Assembly: GCA_011503125.2 (NCBI GenBank)
Contig: WWBZ02000040.1
Location: forward strand, 124,001 to 188,000
Direction of reading: 5' to 3'
DNA: 64,000 nucleotides
Source: Botryosphaeria dothidea
Lineage: Eukaryota > Ascomycota > Dothideomycetes > Botryosphaeriales > Botryosphaeriaceae
Shown: piece after piece, positions 41,818 through 53,106 of the stretch
How the letters are laid out: each line of letters opens with the position of its first letter
How positions within the stretch are numbered: position 1 is the stretch's first letter
Position numbers and translations under genes: made by a program
Notes under the pieces: generated by a model
Told to the model about the DNA's origin: nothing
The model's input: only the letters and a program-made list of their open reading frames with translations
Database searches by the model: none

Positions 41818-43806
41818 CTACCATCCCATTCTTTCTGTTCGCATTCGATGTACACTGGTCCTAAACGCATCACAGTCAACAGCATAACAGCATTCGAAGA
41901 CTTCTCCTCGCAGCCCTTTTAGGCCTACAGAATCGTCTTCCTCCGGCCAATCCTCAGCTATCCATGCGTCGTATAAAGCAGCTTCTGCACCGTACAGCGT
42001 TAATTTTGGCACAGGATCATCCGGATTCAAATACTGTTCTCTAAATTCGAACAAATCCTGCTCTAAGTGGTTGCGAAACTCCATGGTTACAGCCGAAGAC
42101 AGACTTTTGAGTAAAATATCGACTTTTTTCAATTGCCCTTCTACTATGCGGAACGGGTCTGGTTCGCCATGGTAGATATGCAAACTCTCTTTCAGAGATG
42201 GGCAGGGGCTTCGTGGCCGGCTCTCTGTAGATAATTCAACACCATGTGGGGAAGGTCGTTCCCGGGTCCCAATGTCCCCATTCTCCTGTTGTCTCGTGAA
42301 ATGTACGTCGACGACATGTGCATTCCTCATCAGCATATCCAAATGTAGCTCTAAACAGTCATCAAATGGACACCGACATCTTTCGTCCCATGGTTCGAAA
42401 GTTGTTGTACGGCAAGACGCTTTTTCGAATTGCTCTTTTGTTTCGGACCAGAGGCCTCGTAGAGGTCCTAAGTGCTGTGTGCGGACATGCCGGAGGAAGT
42501 TGTCCTTCCGAGGAAAGATTCTTCGTTCCTCAGACAGGGTGGCGCATTCGCAGCACTTGTGGCTTTCCTTTGACCCCTCGAAACCGCAATAGAAACACCT
42601 CCCATCTTGCCAGCCGGGACAGACCCAGGTTTTGGTGGGATGATGAATATCTCTTTCGTGACGCACCCAGGCCTCTCGATCTCGGAACTTTCTGCTCTTT
42701 CCACAGTATGTGCACCAGTAGAGCGGTTGGCTTTCTGGGTAGAATTCAGTCTCGTCACTCTCCACGCTGAGATGACTAGTATTGTGGCTCAATGATCTCG
42801 AGTATGGATGTAGCCTGCGTCCTTGCCGACGGCCTCTGCTGTATGCAGAGGTGCATGAGTGACGGCTGCAATATGAGCTTGCACTGGCGATTGTTGACGC
42901 AGAGGAACAAGACAAGCTACCAAGTAAACTAAGCGATTCGAGTCCATCCATCCAAAACGATGTAGGATCCATAGTAGGTAGACGCGAATGGCAGGCCTCT
43001 GCCGCCCGTCTGACTGCATCCGGATTTGCTCCATCATGCTCTTCTGCCATCCAGCGGTCGATTAATTCATTACTCGAAGACCGAGAATTGGGCACTGGAG
43101 CGTAGCTCTCCACAGAAACTTTACTCTGGTACGGTCCGGAGAGTGGAAAGTCGTCATTCACAAACTGCGACCAGTCGAACGAGCACTCGCTATCTGCGTC
43201 GAACGTTGCCGGGATGGGGACAGACGCTTCAGTGAGTTGGCCACCTCTGTTGTCGTGCGTATCATCAAGGCACCGCTCATCTGCATGTATCTTTTGAAAG
43301 TCATTGACCTCTAGATCACGCTTAGGTCAGCAAAGTAGTACAGACAAGCACCTTAGTTCGGTGATCTTACTTGACCGGTTGTTCCTAAACCAATTCTTAA
43401 TCACATCAACCCCGAGATCGATCCTTCCCGCAATGGTAGCGAAGGTGCTCTCCTCGGGATAAGAGTCTTGAATGATTTCCCTCTCGAGCATTGTCCTACG
43501 GGCTTTGGAGATGAATATTCGGCTTCTTTTTTTCTTGCCACGACTGGATTCAGCACGAAGCAGCCGTGCTTTGCTTCCTGAATCAAACTTGCCCCGAGGT
43601 GGTAGATGAGAGTCAAGCGAGTCAACGGCGATGTGTGCACCATGACGACGTCCAGTATCGAGGAAGGGAGAGATAGGGCCACTGAGTAGCGCGCGTGGAG
43701 AAAAATCAACGCTTGCAAGGCTGTTCGGGGCGGGGGCTGGAGCGGTATTCACAGCTTCAGCGCAGAGTTCATTTTGTATCGTGGACTTCCCCTGCAGCGT
43801 GAACAT
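41818..43806 (-). CDS. Homeobox plus C2H2 zinc finger transcription factor
   Basis: Exons 43371-43806 and 41818-43310 (60-bp intron) give 642 aa. A basic patch (RGKKKRSRIF) leads into a homeodomain at about 88-147 whose recognition helix reads IKNWFRNNRSS. This is a TALE-like helix 3 with the invariant Trp, Phe, Asn and Arg. The intron interrupts right after the helix. A Ser-rich linker is followed by a C2H2 finger (CTYCGKSRKF...RHERDIHH, about 343-367) and a second finger-like unit (CCECATL...RHVRTQH). The C-terminal ~150 residues resemble no named domain. This homeobox-C2H2 fusion is a fungal architecture. The promoter carries a motif repeated in the neighbouring gene's promoter. Confidence 0.88.
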
Positions 43807-44165
43807 ATTGTAATCCTGACGATAAAGCTTGAGTGCGTTTGGACAACGAGTGATGTGGACGACTGGTCGCGGTGTTGGAACACCAACGCTTTTGTCATAG
43901 GTTTTAATTTTCGAGGTAGGGACTTATAAGTAATGAGTCTGCAGTTCAGCCGACGCTTAAGTTTTGAGGTTGATGCAAGTAAGCGAGGCCCCTGCAGTGA
44001 TCTTACACGTCGCACTCCTTCTCGTCCGTCAGTTCACGTACATTGGTATCAAATACGATGCTATAGAGAAAACCTTTGGTTCCCATCAAGTAAGTTTCAT
44101 TTCCGACTTCTTCTGCTGTGAATTTCTAGACCATGCCGTGACCCCCAAAAAATAGGAATCCGGTA
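43807..44165. promoter_or_regulatory. Promoter region of the homeobox/C2H2 gene
   Basis: A 359-bp gap, upstream of the homeobox gene and downstream of the small membrane-protein gene. It contains TTAAGTTTTGAGGT at 43957-43970 and a weaker version TTAATTTTCGAGGT at 43904-43917. Confidence 0.5.
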
Positions 44166-44838
44166 TCACGAACAAGACCACACCAACAGTGATACAACAA
44201 CACCAACTGAGCCGAGTAAACCGCCGATGCAGCCTATACCAGCTCCAAAATCATGTGTTATTCCCCCAACTACACCTCCAACCAACATACAAAGAATCGC
44301 GGCTCCAGGAACATAAGCACCGACCCGAAGGCGATTGAGCTCGCTCCCTACGAAATAGAAAACATTGCCGCGCTTGTGTTCAAAACAGCTTGCAGCATGC
44401 TCCAACAAGTCATGACGCTGGTACGCAACCGTGAGGCTGTCATCGCGGCGCTTGTCCGAGATGAAAACTTCTACGGGTGCCAGTTGCGCATCGATGAAGT
44501 TTGGGTCGAGCTATCCAGACATCAAAACACGGCATTGTGACTGGAAGGGCTTCGCTTTCGCTTACTTTCATGATTTGAACAGTCCCGATCATGGTAGACC
44601 GACAGAGGACGTACTGGTTGATGATGCGGCGGCTGCGCGGGATCATAGCCGTGTGCAGGGCTTGCACTTTGCGCATCTTCTGCTCAGCGGTGTCGGATGG
44701 GCGAATGGACGTGCGGCAGAGGACGTTGCGATTCCGACGAATCTGGACAACGGCACGGAGGAAGTTGTGATTCATCGCCGCAGGCCGAAGGGTGATCGGG
44801 CCAGCGGCGGTAGCATTTGGCGCTGAGGTTGGTGGCAT
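44166..44838 (-). CDS. Hypothetical protein with C-terminal membrane segments
   Basis: Two exons (44566-44838 and 44166-44510; 55-bp intron, GTAAGC...ATAG) join in phase to give 205 aa. The N-terminal two thirds are soluble and basic (IRRNRNVLCR, MIPRSRRIINQYV). The last ~55 residues form two Gly/Val-rich membrane helices (AILCMLVGGVVGGITHD and IGCIGGLLGSVGVVVSLLVW). The splice junction joins QIMK to LDPNFIDAQLAPVEVF without losing frame, which supports the model. The family is unknown. Upstream in-frame stops fix the start at ATG 44838 or later. Confidence 0.65.
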
Positions 44839-45418
44839 TACCGAAGAGTGAGTTGATTATCGTTGAGGGTGGAAGACATTGCGGCAACCGAACACGCGAG
44901 GTTTTGTGCTGTCCCTTAAGATTTGAGGTCTCATGGTAGCCAAGTAGTGAGGTAAGAGGGACGTTAAGTTTTGAGATGGACGCGTGCTAGGTTTTGAGGT
45001 TTGTGGATGTTAAGATTTGAGGTGCGTGCGCGTTAAGCATCGAGGTTTTCTTAGATGACGAACACCAACATCACATCGAAATGCTGCCGTCCTACCACGG
45101 AGACTATATGTTTCTAACATATCTGGGAAGAGGGTCAACGCATCCGCCTCGGAAAAGGGGGTATTCGCTACTGGAATCTACAACAACTCGTGTACCAAAG
45201 CTCTTCTCTTCACACACAACGCCCCGCTAATGATATAAATCTGCAAATGATTTTGGCCAACATTTTCTCTCAACTCCGATCAAATCCCATCAATCAGGAC
45301 GTAGGGCGTTCCGACTTTGTGTGGCTCCTCTGCCTCTTAAAGCAAGCACTGGAAACGCCTTTGTTAGCATCAACGACATCCTTCACCCGCACTCCAAAGC
45401 CGGGACAGGGGGTAAAAC
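44839..45418. other. Promoter of the membrane-protein gene and SEC5 3' flank
   Basis: No supported gene. The part nearest the membrane-protein gene holds a cluster of five TTAAGNTTTGAGG-type motifs (separate entry). Confidence 0.5.
44916..45047. promoter_or_regulatory. Cluster of TTAAGNTTTGAGG motifs
   Basis: Five same-direction copies within 132 bp: TTAAGATTTGAGGTC (44916), TTAAGTTTTGAGATG (44964), CTAGGTTTTGAGGT (44987), TTAAGATTTGAGGTG (45010) and TTAAGCATCGAGGTT (45033). The last three are spaced by 23 bp. They lie about 80-210 bp upstream of the membrane-protein start. The same motif occurs upstream of the homeobox gene (43957). It could be a transcription factor site array or a degenerate short repeat. 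Confidence 0.55.
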
Positions 45419-48400
45419 TCACAATTCACTCTTGGTCGCTTCCCTCAACTTCTTCAGGATGACTCTCAACTCTCCCAGCTCTGTCTGCAGCTTCACCCTC
45501 GCATCGTTATCAGTCCGCTCGTCCAGAGCCAGGTAAATGGCGCTCTGGATCTCGCTCGCCTTGTCCGTCGTGTAGTTGCCAAGCGTTTGCGCCAGGAACT
45601 CGACGTCCAACGTCGCCTGCATGAGCGCCGCGAGCGAGTAGCGCGGGCGCGCCTTGAAGTTTTCGATCAGGTGCTTGCTGACCTGCTCAAGGAGGTACTT
45701 GAGGATCTGCGAAGTCAGTGGCGCGGCGGTCGTGGACACTTGGGTATGCACAACGACAAGCTCCAGTAGCACATCGTAGACGTAGGCGCGTGCATCGGCG
45801 GGCCGGTTGGTGTCGGGCTCCCAGTCGGGTGCGGCGATGCCGTGCTTGATGATGGCGGCGAGCTTGGTGCTGATCGGCGACGTGTACGACTGGAACAGGC
45901 GCGCGTAGATCTGGGAAAGGGCGTCGTCGATCTTGGCACCTTCTTCGAGCTTGACCGAGAAGTGTTGCTCGTATTGTGAAATCAATTGAGGAATGAGGTC
46001 GGTACGAAGGGCTTGGAGGTTGGAGAGAGTCAGGAGGATACGAATGTTCTGCGTGTGTCAGCCTCGATATCCAGAAGAATTGGTGTGTGCATATTACCTT
46101 ATCCGTAGCATCGACAGCGTTGGTGCTGAGGTCTCTATTGGTCAAAGTCCGAAGAGGGAGTGTGAGACCGTCTACGTCATCCTCCCATCCCGAGTTGTCG
46201 AGCTTCTTCGGCCGCTCCACATTCTCCACCATGCCTTGTAGCACCTTGTAGATACTAGTCACGAATTGACTCCGCACCATAGCGAGCAGCTTGCTTGACG
46301 GAGGCACCACCACGTCACCAGCGCTGGACCTGGACATTGCCTCAGACAAGTAGAGCATCTTCTGCATGGTTGCCAGGAGAGAATTGTCCAAGGAAACAAA
46401 GCGGAAAGGCATATTCGTCAAAAACTTGTTGTTAGACCAGCGTGTCCAGTCTTCAAGCAACTTGACGTAGTCTGCATCTTCACCCCAAGCGGCGCACACA
46501 GATTGAACGCAACGCTCACGGATAGTGCCTACGAAAAGTTTGAGCTCTTCATTCGAACGGGTCGAGTCCCGACCGATCCGCATTCCGGCGATTTCACTGG
46601 CCGCAGAACCAATCAGGACGAGAATCCTGCTCAGATAATGCACACCGCTGAGAGAGTTGGCATACGGTGCCCAGAACCCGTACTTTTCCCATCCGGCTCC
46701 GGTTCTTGGAGACGGCGGCGGGTTGCTGGCGTCAATCTTGAATCTGGCGTCCATACCGGGAGTCAGGGGCCCAGGAAGTGGAGTTCGCGGCGTAGCAGGC
46801 GTTTCAGGGATTGGTGAGTATAGCAACGAGATGTCGTCGATTGGAGGTTCGGTGAAAAAGGATTGCACGCCTTCCCTGATCAAGTTGACGAGTTCCTTCG
46901 CACCACTCTGCAAGTCTCCAACACCATCAGACGAGAGACGGTGGTGCGCCTTACTCTTTCCCTCCGGACCGATAGGTAATGTTCTTTGGGCCTTGCCATC
47001 AATAAACGATTGTGCAGTTTCCCAGTACTCAACGACTTCTCCCAAAACACCGCCTTGTGGCGAGAGAAGGGCGTTGAGTGATTGCAGCTCATGGTCCCAG
47101 AAGTCGATGACCTTGGCCGTGTCAATCTTAGCGGAATTATTGGGCTTTTCGAGGGTTTCCGCCGAGCTCAAGTGCATGGCGATCTGCCTTGGAGTTGGCT
47201 TCTCCCCGTTTCCAAGACGACGACGGAGAATTTCAAGTTCAACCTTTGAGCGCTCCAAAGTGGCCGTGATCTTCGTCTTCAAGAAATCATAACGGCTGAG
47301 CAGCCAGACCCAGATCGGGTTATCTTCAACGCCCAATTCCAAGAGAAGCTTGATTAGCGTCATGTGCTGCTCGGGCTTGTCATCGTCCGAAGCTGTCTGC
47401 TTCGTAAAATGCGTTCCAGCCAATCTCTTCCAAAGGTCGCGCTTGAAGACCGAAATCTGCTCCTCCACATCCGTCCACATGCGCGCCGTCACAATTACCT
47501 GATGGATCTCCTGATCCGTCAGAGCAATGCGATTATCATGGGCATTCTCCACGATCCTCTTAGCGTCAGCGGCGTATCTCCGGGCTTTGTTGTACTCTTC
47601 TGGAAGCAAGTCATAGTCCCTCCTCTTGATACAGTCTTGGATGGATGCGCCAATTTCGAACAGGTTCCGGTGTTTCTCGACAGAGGCGAGGATCGACTTG
47701 AGCATCTCCCCCCGCTCGCGGCCTCCCAGGGCCGGACCCCAGATTTCTTCAGCCTTGACGGCGACCTCCAAAAGCGGGGCCTTGATACCCTGAACACCGT
47801 ACTCGCTCTCCTTTGTCAAAGCAGTCTTTCTCTTGTCACCGACAGGCGCCTGGCCTGGGGCCACAAGAGCCTGACTGGCCCTGCGATAGTGACCGCTCTG
47901 CCTTCCACTGAACTGACGCGATCCTGACCTGGAATGGCCAGCTGGTGTCGGATCCCGACCCTGATCCCGCATTTCCATATAGACATTGTCGATGGTCGTC
48001 TTGGCGCGTACGAAACGTTCGAAGTTGCTCTCGACGAGGACCTTCAGGGAGGCGGATTTCTTCTCGATTGAACGCGACAGGAAATCCAGGCCTTGCAGGA
48101 GCGATTCGGTGGAGGCATCGCTATGGACTTGCGACAAGAAGAGGCCAGGGTTGAAGGTGGTGGACGACAGCAGAAAGCGGTTTCCTGCGCGCATGTCAGA
48201 CCAATTTCAGGATATCACAGTTATGTTAGCACACACGGAGCTTCGAATCATCTTCAACTGGCAGTCCCCTTTGTCGCAACACGTTCACAACGCTGGACGC
48301 ATTGCCCAGGGGATCGGGCTCGTCCTTTTGCACGAGGGTGTCGACGCCCTCCTTTGTCTTCTCGGTGCCGGGAACACTGCTGCGGACGCCAGATCGCTCG

Positions 48401-48570
48401 AGGACAGAGTAGCGCGAGCGTCTGCGCTGAATGTCGGCTGACTTCTGCTGTGCGGGCTGCGGCTCGTCGTCGGAGTCTTCTGCCTCGTCCTTCTCGGCGG
48501 GCCACTCGGAGGGGTAAAGCGTCTTGAGGTTATAGTGCTCGAGCAGCTGGCGCTCCGTGTTGGAAGCCAT
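45419..48570 (-). CDS. SEC5: Exocyst complex component Sec5
   Basis: Three exons (48237-48570, 46098-48184, 45419-46048; introns 52 and 49 bp) give 1016 aa. Sec5 is a subunit of the octameric exocyst that tethers Golgi vesicles to growing hyphal tips. The N-terminus (LLEHYNLKTLYPSEWP) and the acidic segment after it are typical of fungal Sec5. Exon 2 opens with RFLLSSTTFNPGLFLSQVHSDAS, the core Sec5 signature, then DNVYMEMRDQG and long helical-bundle sequence to the C-terminal ELRVILKKLREATKSEL. The first intron must use the donor GTGTGT at 48236 to keep frame. It is divergent from IDH2. Confidence 0.94.
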
Positions 48571-48936
48571 TGCGGAACCCCGCGCAAGGAGTGGAGAGGC
48601 GAAGGAGGGGGAGGAGGTCGGTGTTGGTCTCTTTGTCGGGCGGCAGAACAGCAGCTAGCTACGGCATACGTTAGCTAGCTCCGACGCAGGGCACAGTCGA
48701 GATGTATGCCTGGATGCCTGGGCTGGGGCACGTGCCGGGCGGTGAGGGCCTGTTGCTCCAGGTGCCGCGCGCGCAGCCGACAGCGACCCGAAGCATTTCC
48801 CTGCTGCACCCGGTTTGCGGCTTGGCATATGAACTAATTGCGCGCGCTGAAAGAGCTTCATCCGCTCAACACCAGCCTTCCGCTGCACCCACCCGCGACT
48901 CCGCCCATCGCCTCTCCACTCACCCACCCGTCCACA
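48571..48936. promoter_or_regulatory. Shared promoter of SEC5 and IDH2
   Basis: A 366-bp gap between divergent starts. C-rich tracts (CACCCACCCGTCCACA) directly precede the IDH2 ATG. Confidence 0.5.
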
Positions 48937-50312
48937 ATGCTGGCCGCCTGCTTCGCCGCTCCCGCCAGGCAATCCCTGCGCCAGGCCCGTCCCGCACCGC
49001 GCTGGGCACCCGCCGCCGCGAGGGCCTACTCGATCGCCCAAGAGGAACGCGTTGCCAAGTTCAAGGGCACCAAGGGCAATGACGGCAAGTACACCGTCAC
49101 CCTGATTGAGGGTGATGGCATCGGTCCTGAGATTGCTCAGTCTGTCAAGGACATCTACTCGGCTGCCAACGTACGCCCATCCGTCCGCCCGCCCGCCGCA
49201 GAGCGACCGCATTGACACCAAACAACAGGTCCCCATCAAGTGGGAGAGCGTCGACGTCACCCCTCGTCTTGTCGACGGCAAGACCACTATTCCCCGGGAA
49301 TCCATTGACAGCGTCACCCGCAACTACGTCGCCCTCAAGGGTCCTCTTGCCGTACGCTTCCCGCAAAACACTACCCGAGCATCCTCCGTCACCCCGCCTA
49401 ACCACCATGCATACAGACTCCCGTCGGCAAGGGCCATGTTTCACTCAACCTGACTCTCCGCCGTACCTTCAACCTCTTCGCCAACGTTCGTCCCTGCAAG
49501 TCCATCGCCGGCTACAAGACTCCCTACGACAACGTCGACACTGTTCTGATCCGTGAGAACACTGAGGGCGAGTACTCTGGCATTGAGCACGTCGTTGTCG
49601 ATGGTGTGGTTCAGAGCATCAAGCTCATTACCCGTGAGGCTTCGGAGCGTGTCCTGCGCTACGCCTTCCAGCACGCCCAGGAGATTGGCCGCAAGAAGGT
49701 TCGCGCTGTCCACAAGGCCACCATCATGAAGATGTCCGACGGTCTCTTCCTCAACATCGCCCGCGAGCTCGCCAAGGAGTACCCCGACATTGAGTTCGAT
49801 GCCGAGCTGCTCGACAACACCTGCCTGAAGATGGTCACCGACCCCATTCCGTACAACGACAAGGTCCTGGTTATGCCTAACCTTTACGGTGACATTCTGT
49901 CTGATATGTGCGCCGGTCTGATTGGTGGTCTTGGTCTTACTCCCTCTGGCAACATCGGTGACGAGTGCTCCATCTTCGAGGCCGTGCACGGCTCCGCCCC
50001 CGATATCGCCGGCAAAGGCCTGGCCAACCCCACTGCTCTGCTCCTCTCCTCCATTATGATGCTGCAGCACATGGGCCTGCACGAGCACGCCAACAAGATC
50101 CAGAGCGCCATCTTCAAGGTCCTCGCTGAGGGCAAGGTAAGTTACACTCCACATCCCACTCGTGACCTCCCCCACGCGGACCCCTGTCCGCATGTGGTCA
50201 CGAGTCCGCAACGCGGCGTTGGCTAACCAAAATTTTGCAGACGATAACCGGCGATCTGGGCGGCAAGGCCAAGACCCACGAGTACGCTGACGCCGTCATC
50301 AAGGCTCTGTAA
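48937..50312 (+). CDS. IDH2: NAD-dependent isocitrate dehydrogenase subunit 2, mitochondrial
   Basis: Four exons (48937-49170, 49229-49351, 49417-50136, 50241-50312) give 382 aa. A mitochondrial presequence rich in Ala and Arg ends near [10 protein letters not shown]. Then follow [13 protein letters not shown] (N-terminal IMDH fold), the substrate-binding segment around [30 protein letters not shown], and [20 protein letters not shown] with the Mg2+-binding Asp residues. The last pieces are [23 protein letters not shown] and a short final exon ending [11 protein letters not shown]. The intact acidic metal ligands point to the catalytic subunit (Idh2) rather than the regulatory one. It oxidises isocitrate to 2-oxoglutarate in the TCA cycle. 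Confidence 0.97.
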
Positions 50313-50846
50313 AGTAGGGTATGCCTTTTGGATTTTTAAAAACTTTGGGGACTTGATTGTTTCCAATTTACGAGTATAGAAGAGCCTTGGGATTTTTCCT
50401 AAAGTTGCATTTGCTGCTGGGCTTAAGCGCGGAAGGCGGGGGATCTTGTCATGTGTAACTTTTGTCGCGGCTGTATCATAAAGCAATAACACATCGGAAG
50501 TAGACAAGAGGATCATTATATGGAGGGCATTTAGAAGAAATTCTTTAGCGTTCATCTGCGCTCTTATCACCTGCATGAAGATGGTTTTTTCTTTTTCCGC
50601 GCGGATAAATGCAGGCCAAGCCGCCCCGGAAAGTACAAATTGCCGTAGTGGGTATATCAAAACAATCAGATAAGGCCGATGTAGTAATTCAGCCGCCCGA
50701 CAACACCCGACTCCCGCCCAAGCAAACCCCGACGCCCGACCCGAAAGCTGGATGATCGTCGCTGTCCTGAAATCCGATGACAGCAGCGAACGAAAACATG
50801 CGAACAAAGACGACGCGTGAAACACGATTGAACCCGCCTGTCGTCA
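50313..50846. other. Intergenic, convergent 3' flanks
   Basis: The stretch between IDH2 (+) and the kinetochore gene (-) holds no supported gene. Confidence 0.5.
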
Positions 50847-52226
50847 TCACCGGCCCCCGCCCACAATCGCCGGATCGTGCAGCTCGTACGGCGGCGGCGG
50901 CTCCTTGGGGACGCTCAACCTCCCCGCGCCAGCACTCGCCGAGCTAGCAACGACCTCGCTCTCGTCCCGATCCGCATCTTCCTCCTCGTCCTCCTCCACA
51001 GTAGGTCGCCGCCTCCGCCGCTTCTTCCCCGGCGAAGCCTCGGCCGCCTTCCTCTTCCCCGCGTTCGCATCGCCCGCGCCCAGCGCGCGCTTCTTCCCCT
51101 TGCCCTTGTCCCTCGTCCCCGCGCGCTCCTTCCCCTTGCCCTTCCGCACCGCCAGCACCGCCTCCTCGCCCGGCCCCACGCCCGCCACGCCTTCGCCTAC
51201 CGGCGCCGCCCGCGCCGCGCGCAGCAGCGAGACGTAGAACGCGTCGACCACGCCCTTGAGCGCGTCGACCGACACGGCGCCGCTGTCGGGCGCGGCGCTC
51301 GCGGCGGCGAAGGGCGAGAAGATCTTGATGCGGCCGTCGGCGGATAGCGCGAGGAGGGGCGGTAGCGCGATCTTCGAGATGTGGACGCCCGCGTGGGTGA
51401 GGTCGAGGGCGAGGTGCGCGGAGAGGTAGGCGGAGAGAGCGGCGGTGAAGGGGCCGGTGATGTTGGATGTGGTGGAGTTGGTGGGGAGGAGCGAGGAGCC
51501 ACGGGTGAGGAAGGTCGGGACGTCGTTGCGCGAGAGGGTGATGTCGAGGCAGCGGAGGGTGGACGTGGGGCAGGCGGTAGGGAAGGAGAGTTGGAGTTGG
51601 AGGCGAGTGAGGAGGGAGGACGGGTCGAGGGGGTGGAGGCGCGAGAGGAGGGTTTCGAGCGAGGAGGAGAGGAAGCGGGAGCGTAGCTTCATGGGCGCCA
51701 GGCGCGCGTCGAAGGTGCTGGTGAGGTAGGTTGTAAAGGTGTCGCGAAGCGCGGCGGGCATGCGGACGAGGAGGAGAGGCAGCGCGGTGAAATATGGCGG
51801 TGCGGAGGTCTCTTCTGAGTTCGGATCGCGCAGGAGGAGTGCGGTGTAGGTCGCCTTTTGGTAGCGCAGCTCGATGTGTATGCCGCGGGTTTCGGAGGCG
51901 TCGAGGGACGGCGCGTCCGTCAGGTCACCCGGCTGTTCCTCCTCTTCTTCGGCGTTGGATTGGTGTAGCCGTTCCCATGAGTCCTCGTCTCCGACCAGTT
52001 CCCATGTACAGTTTTCAAGCGTGCCGGAAGTGCTGCCGTCCGCGTTGCCACCGCCGACGTCTACGCCGCGCAGTATGTCACCGCGCAGAATGTCGCGCAG
52101 GCGGCGCGCATGCATACGAAGGGTTGTCTCATCGAGAAGCGAGTTTGCGCCATGGTAGAGAGGCGATAAGCGGTATGCGGTGTAAGTTGCGTCGTATAGC
52201 GGGTATTTAGGGATGGGGTCGGCCAT
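50847..52226 (-). CDS. Kinetochore protein CENP-L/Fta1-like (Sim4/CCAN complex)
   Basis: An intronless frame of 459 aa from ATG 52226. The N-terminus (YPLYDATYTAYRLSPLYHG) and the middle (IHIELRYQKATYTALLL, LPLLLVRMPAALRDTF) resemble the Fta1/CENP-L family, an inner-kinetochore subunit that binds centromeric chromatin together with CENP-N. The last ~120 residues are a basic, Lys/Arg-rich tail (KGKGKKRALG, GKKRRRRRP) with an acidic stretch, consistent with nuclear location. The frame continues upstream beyond this ATG without a stop; this one was chosen because family similarity starts there. The family call rests on memory of the N-terminal motif and needs a profile search. Confidence 0.65.
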   Translation of the reverse strand: MADPIPKYPLYDATYTAYRLSPLYHGANSLLDETTLRMHARRLRDILRGDILRGVDVGGGNADGSTSGTLENCTWELVGDEDSWERLHQSNAEEEEEQPGDLTDAPSLDASETRGIHIELRYQKATYTALLLRDPNSEETSAPPYFTALPLLLVRMPAALRDTFTTYLTSTFDARLAPMKLRSRFLSSSLETLLSRLHPLDPSSLLTRLQLQLSFPTACPTSTLRCLDITLSRNDVPTFLTRGSSLLPTNSTTSNITGPFTAALSAYLSAHLALDLTHAGVHISKIALPPLLALSADGRIKIFSPFAAASAAPDSGAVSVDALKGVVDAFYVSLLRAARAAPVGEGVAGVGPGEEAVLAVRKGKGKERAGTRDKGKGKKRALGAGDANAGKRKAAEASPGKKRRRRRPTVEEDEEEDADRDESEVVASSASAGAGRLSVPKEPPPPYELHDPAIVGGGR

Positions 52227-53106
52227 GGCCGTCGGTGGTGACGCGTAGGGAAGCCGAGCGCGTCGTTGAGGGCTCAAGGGCGGTACGGACGTTCGAAAGC
52301 GCGTTCGACATGAGCTTGAGAAAGGGAAAGTGATTTCAGGTGCTCGGCGGCGGTTTACGAGAGGAAAGGGCGCATTGGAGGGTTGGGGGGATTGACTAGC
52401 TCTGAGCGGTTGCTGGACGATCCGTCTGTTTACACTATCGGGTGAACATCGGCAACCGAGGTGGAAGCTACATACCCGGCGACTTTCTTCGAGTAATTGG
52501 CGAGAAGACAATGATTTTTTTGAATACGCTGGTGACTTGTGAGATCTGTCTTCATAGAGACTCAGGCTCATGTGCTCACTCCTACGAGCTGCGGTGCAAG
52601 CCGGTTGCGCCTAGCGGTCCCCAGCGCTCGCAGGATCCGTGGCGAGCAGCTCTCACCTGAAGCTAGAAACAGCTGCAACGGGGACCCCGCAGTGGCATAT
52701 CTTGGCATGAAATGACTGCATTAGATTGAGCCCTGTACCACTGTGTCTGCGACATGACTCATACCCAGGAATCGTTCTCTCCCAACTCACCGAAACTCAC
52801 CGTACCTGCCGAATCAGGAAAGCGCCAACCGCCTTCTTCTTACTTAACCTCGCACCCGTTCCCGACGAACAATCTCGCCTTGTTTTTCTCTTCGTTCTCC
52901 TGCATCAGCGACAGCTTCTTTATCAGCATCCCTTAGCAATAACTCCATTCGCGCCGTAAGTGCGGCCGCTTAGAATTATTGCACAAGCCCCAGGTTTCAG
53001 CGTTTGTACGCCGGAGGTGTGCTTCTTGCATCTACTTGCTCGTCCTACTTCTTCCCATCCCTGAATCCGACACTAAACCATCCTAACTTTCTCGAACAAA
53101 TCCAAA
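52227..53106. other. Divergent intergenic region
   Basis: 880 bp between the kinetochore gene (-) and the kinase-fold gene (+). C/T-rich start-site sequence precedes 53107. No gene is visible. Confidence 0.5.
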
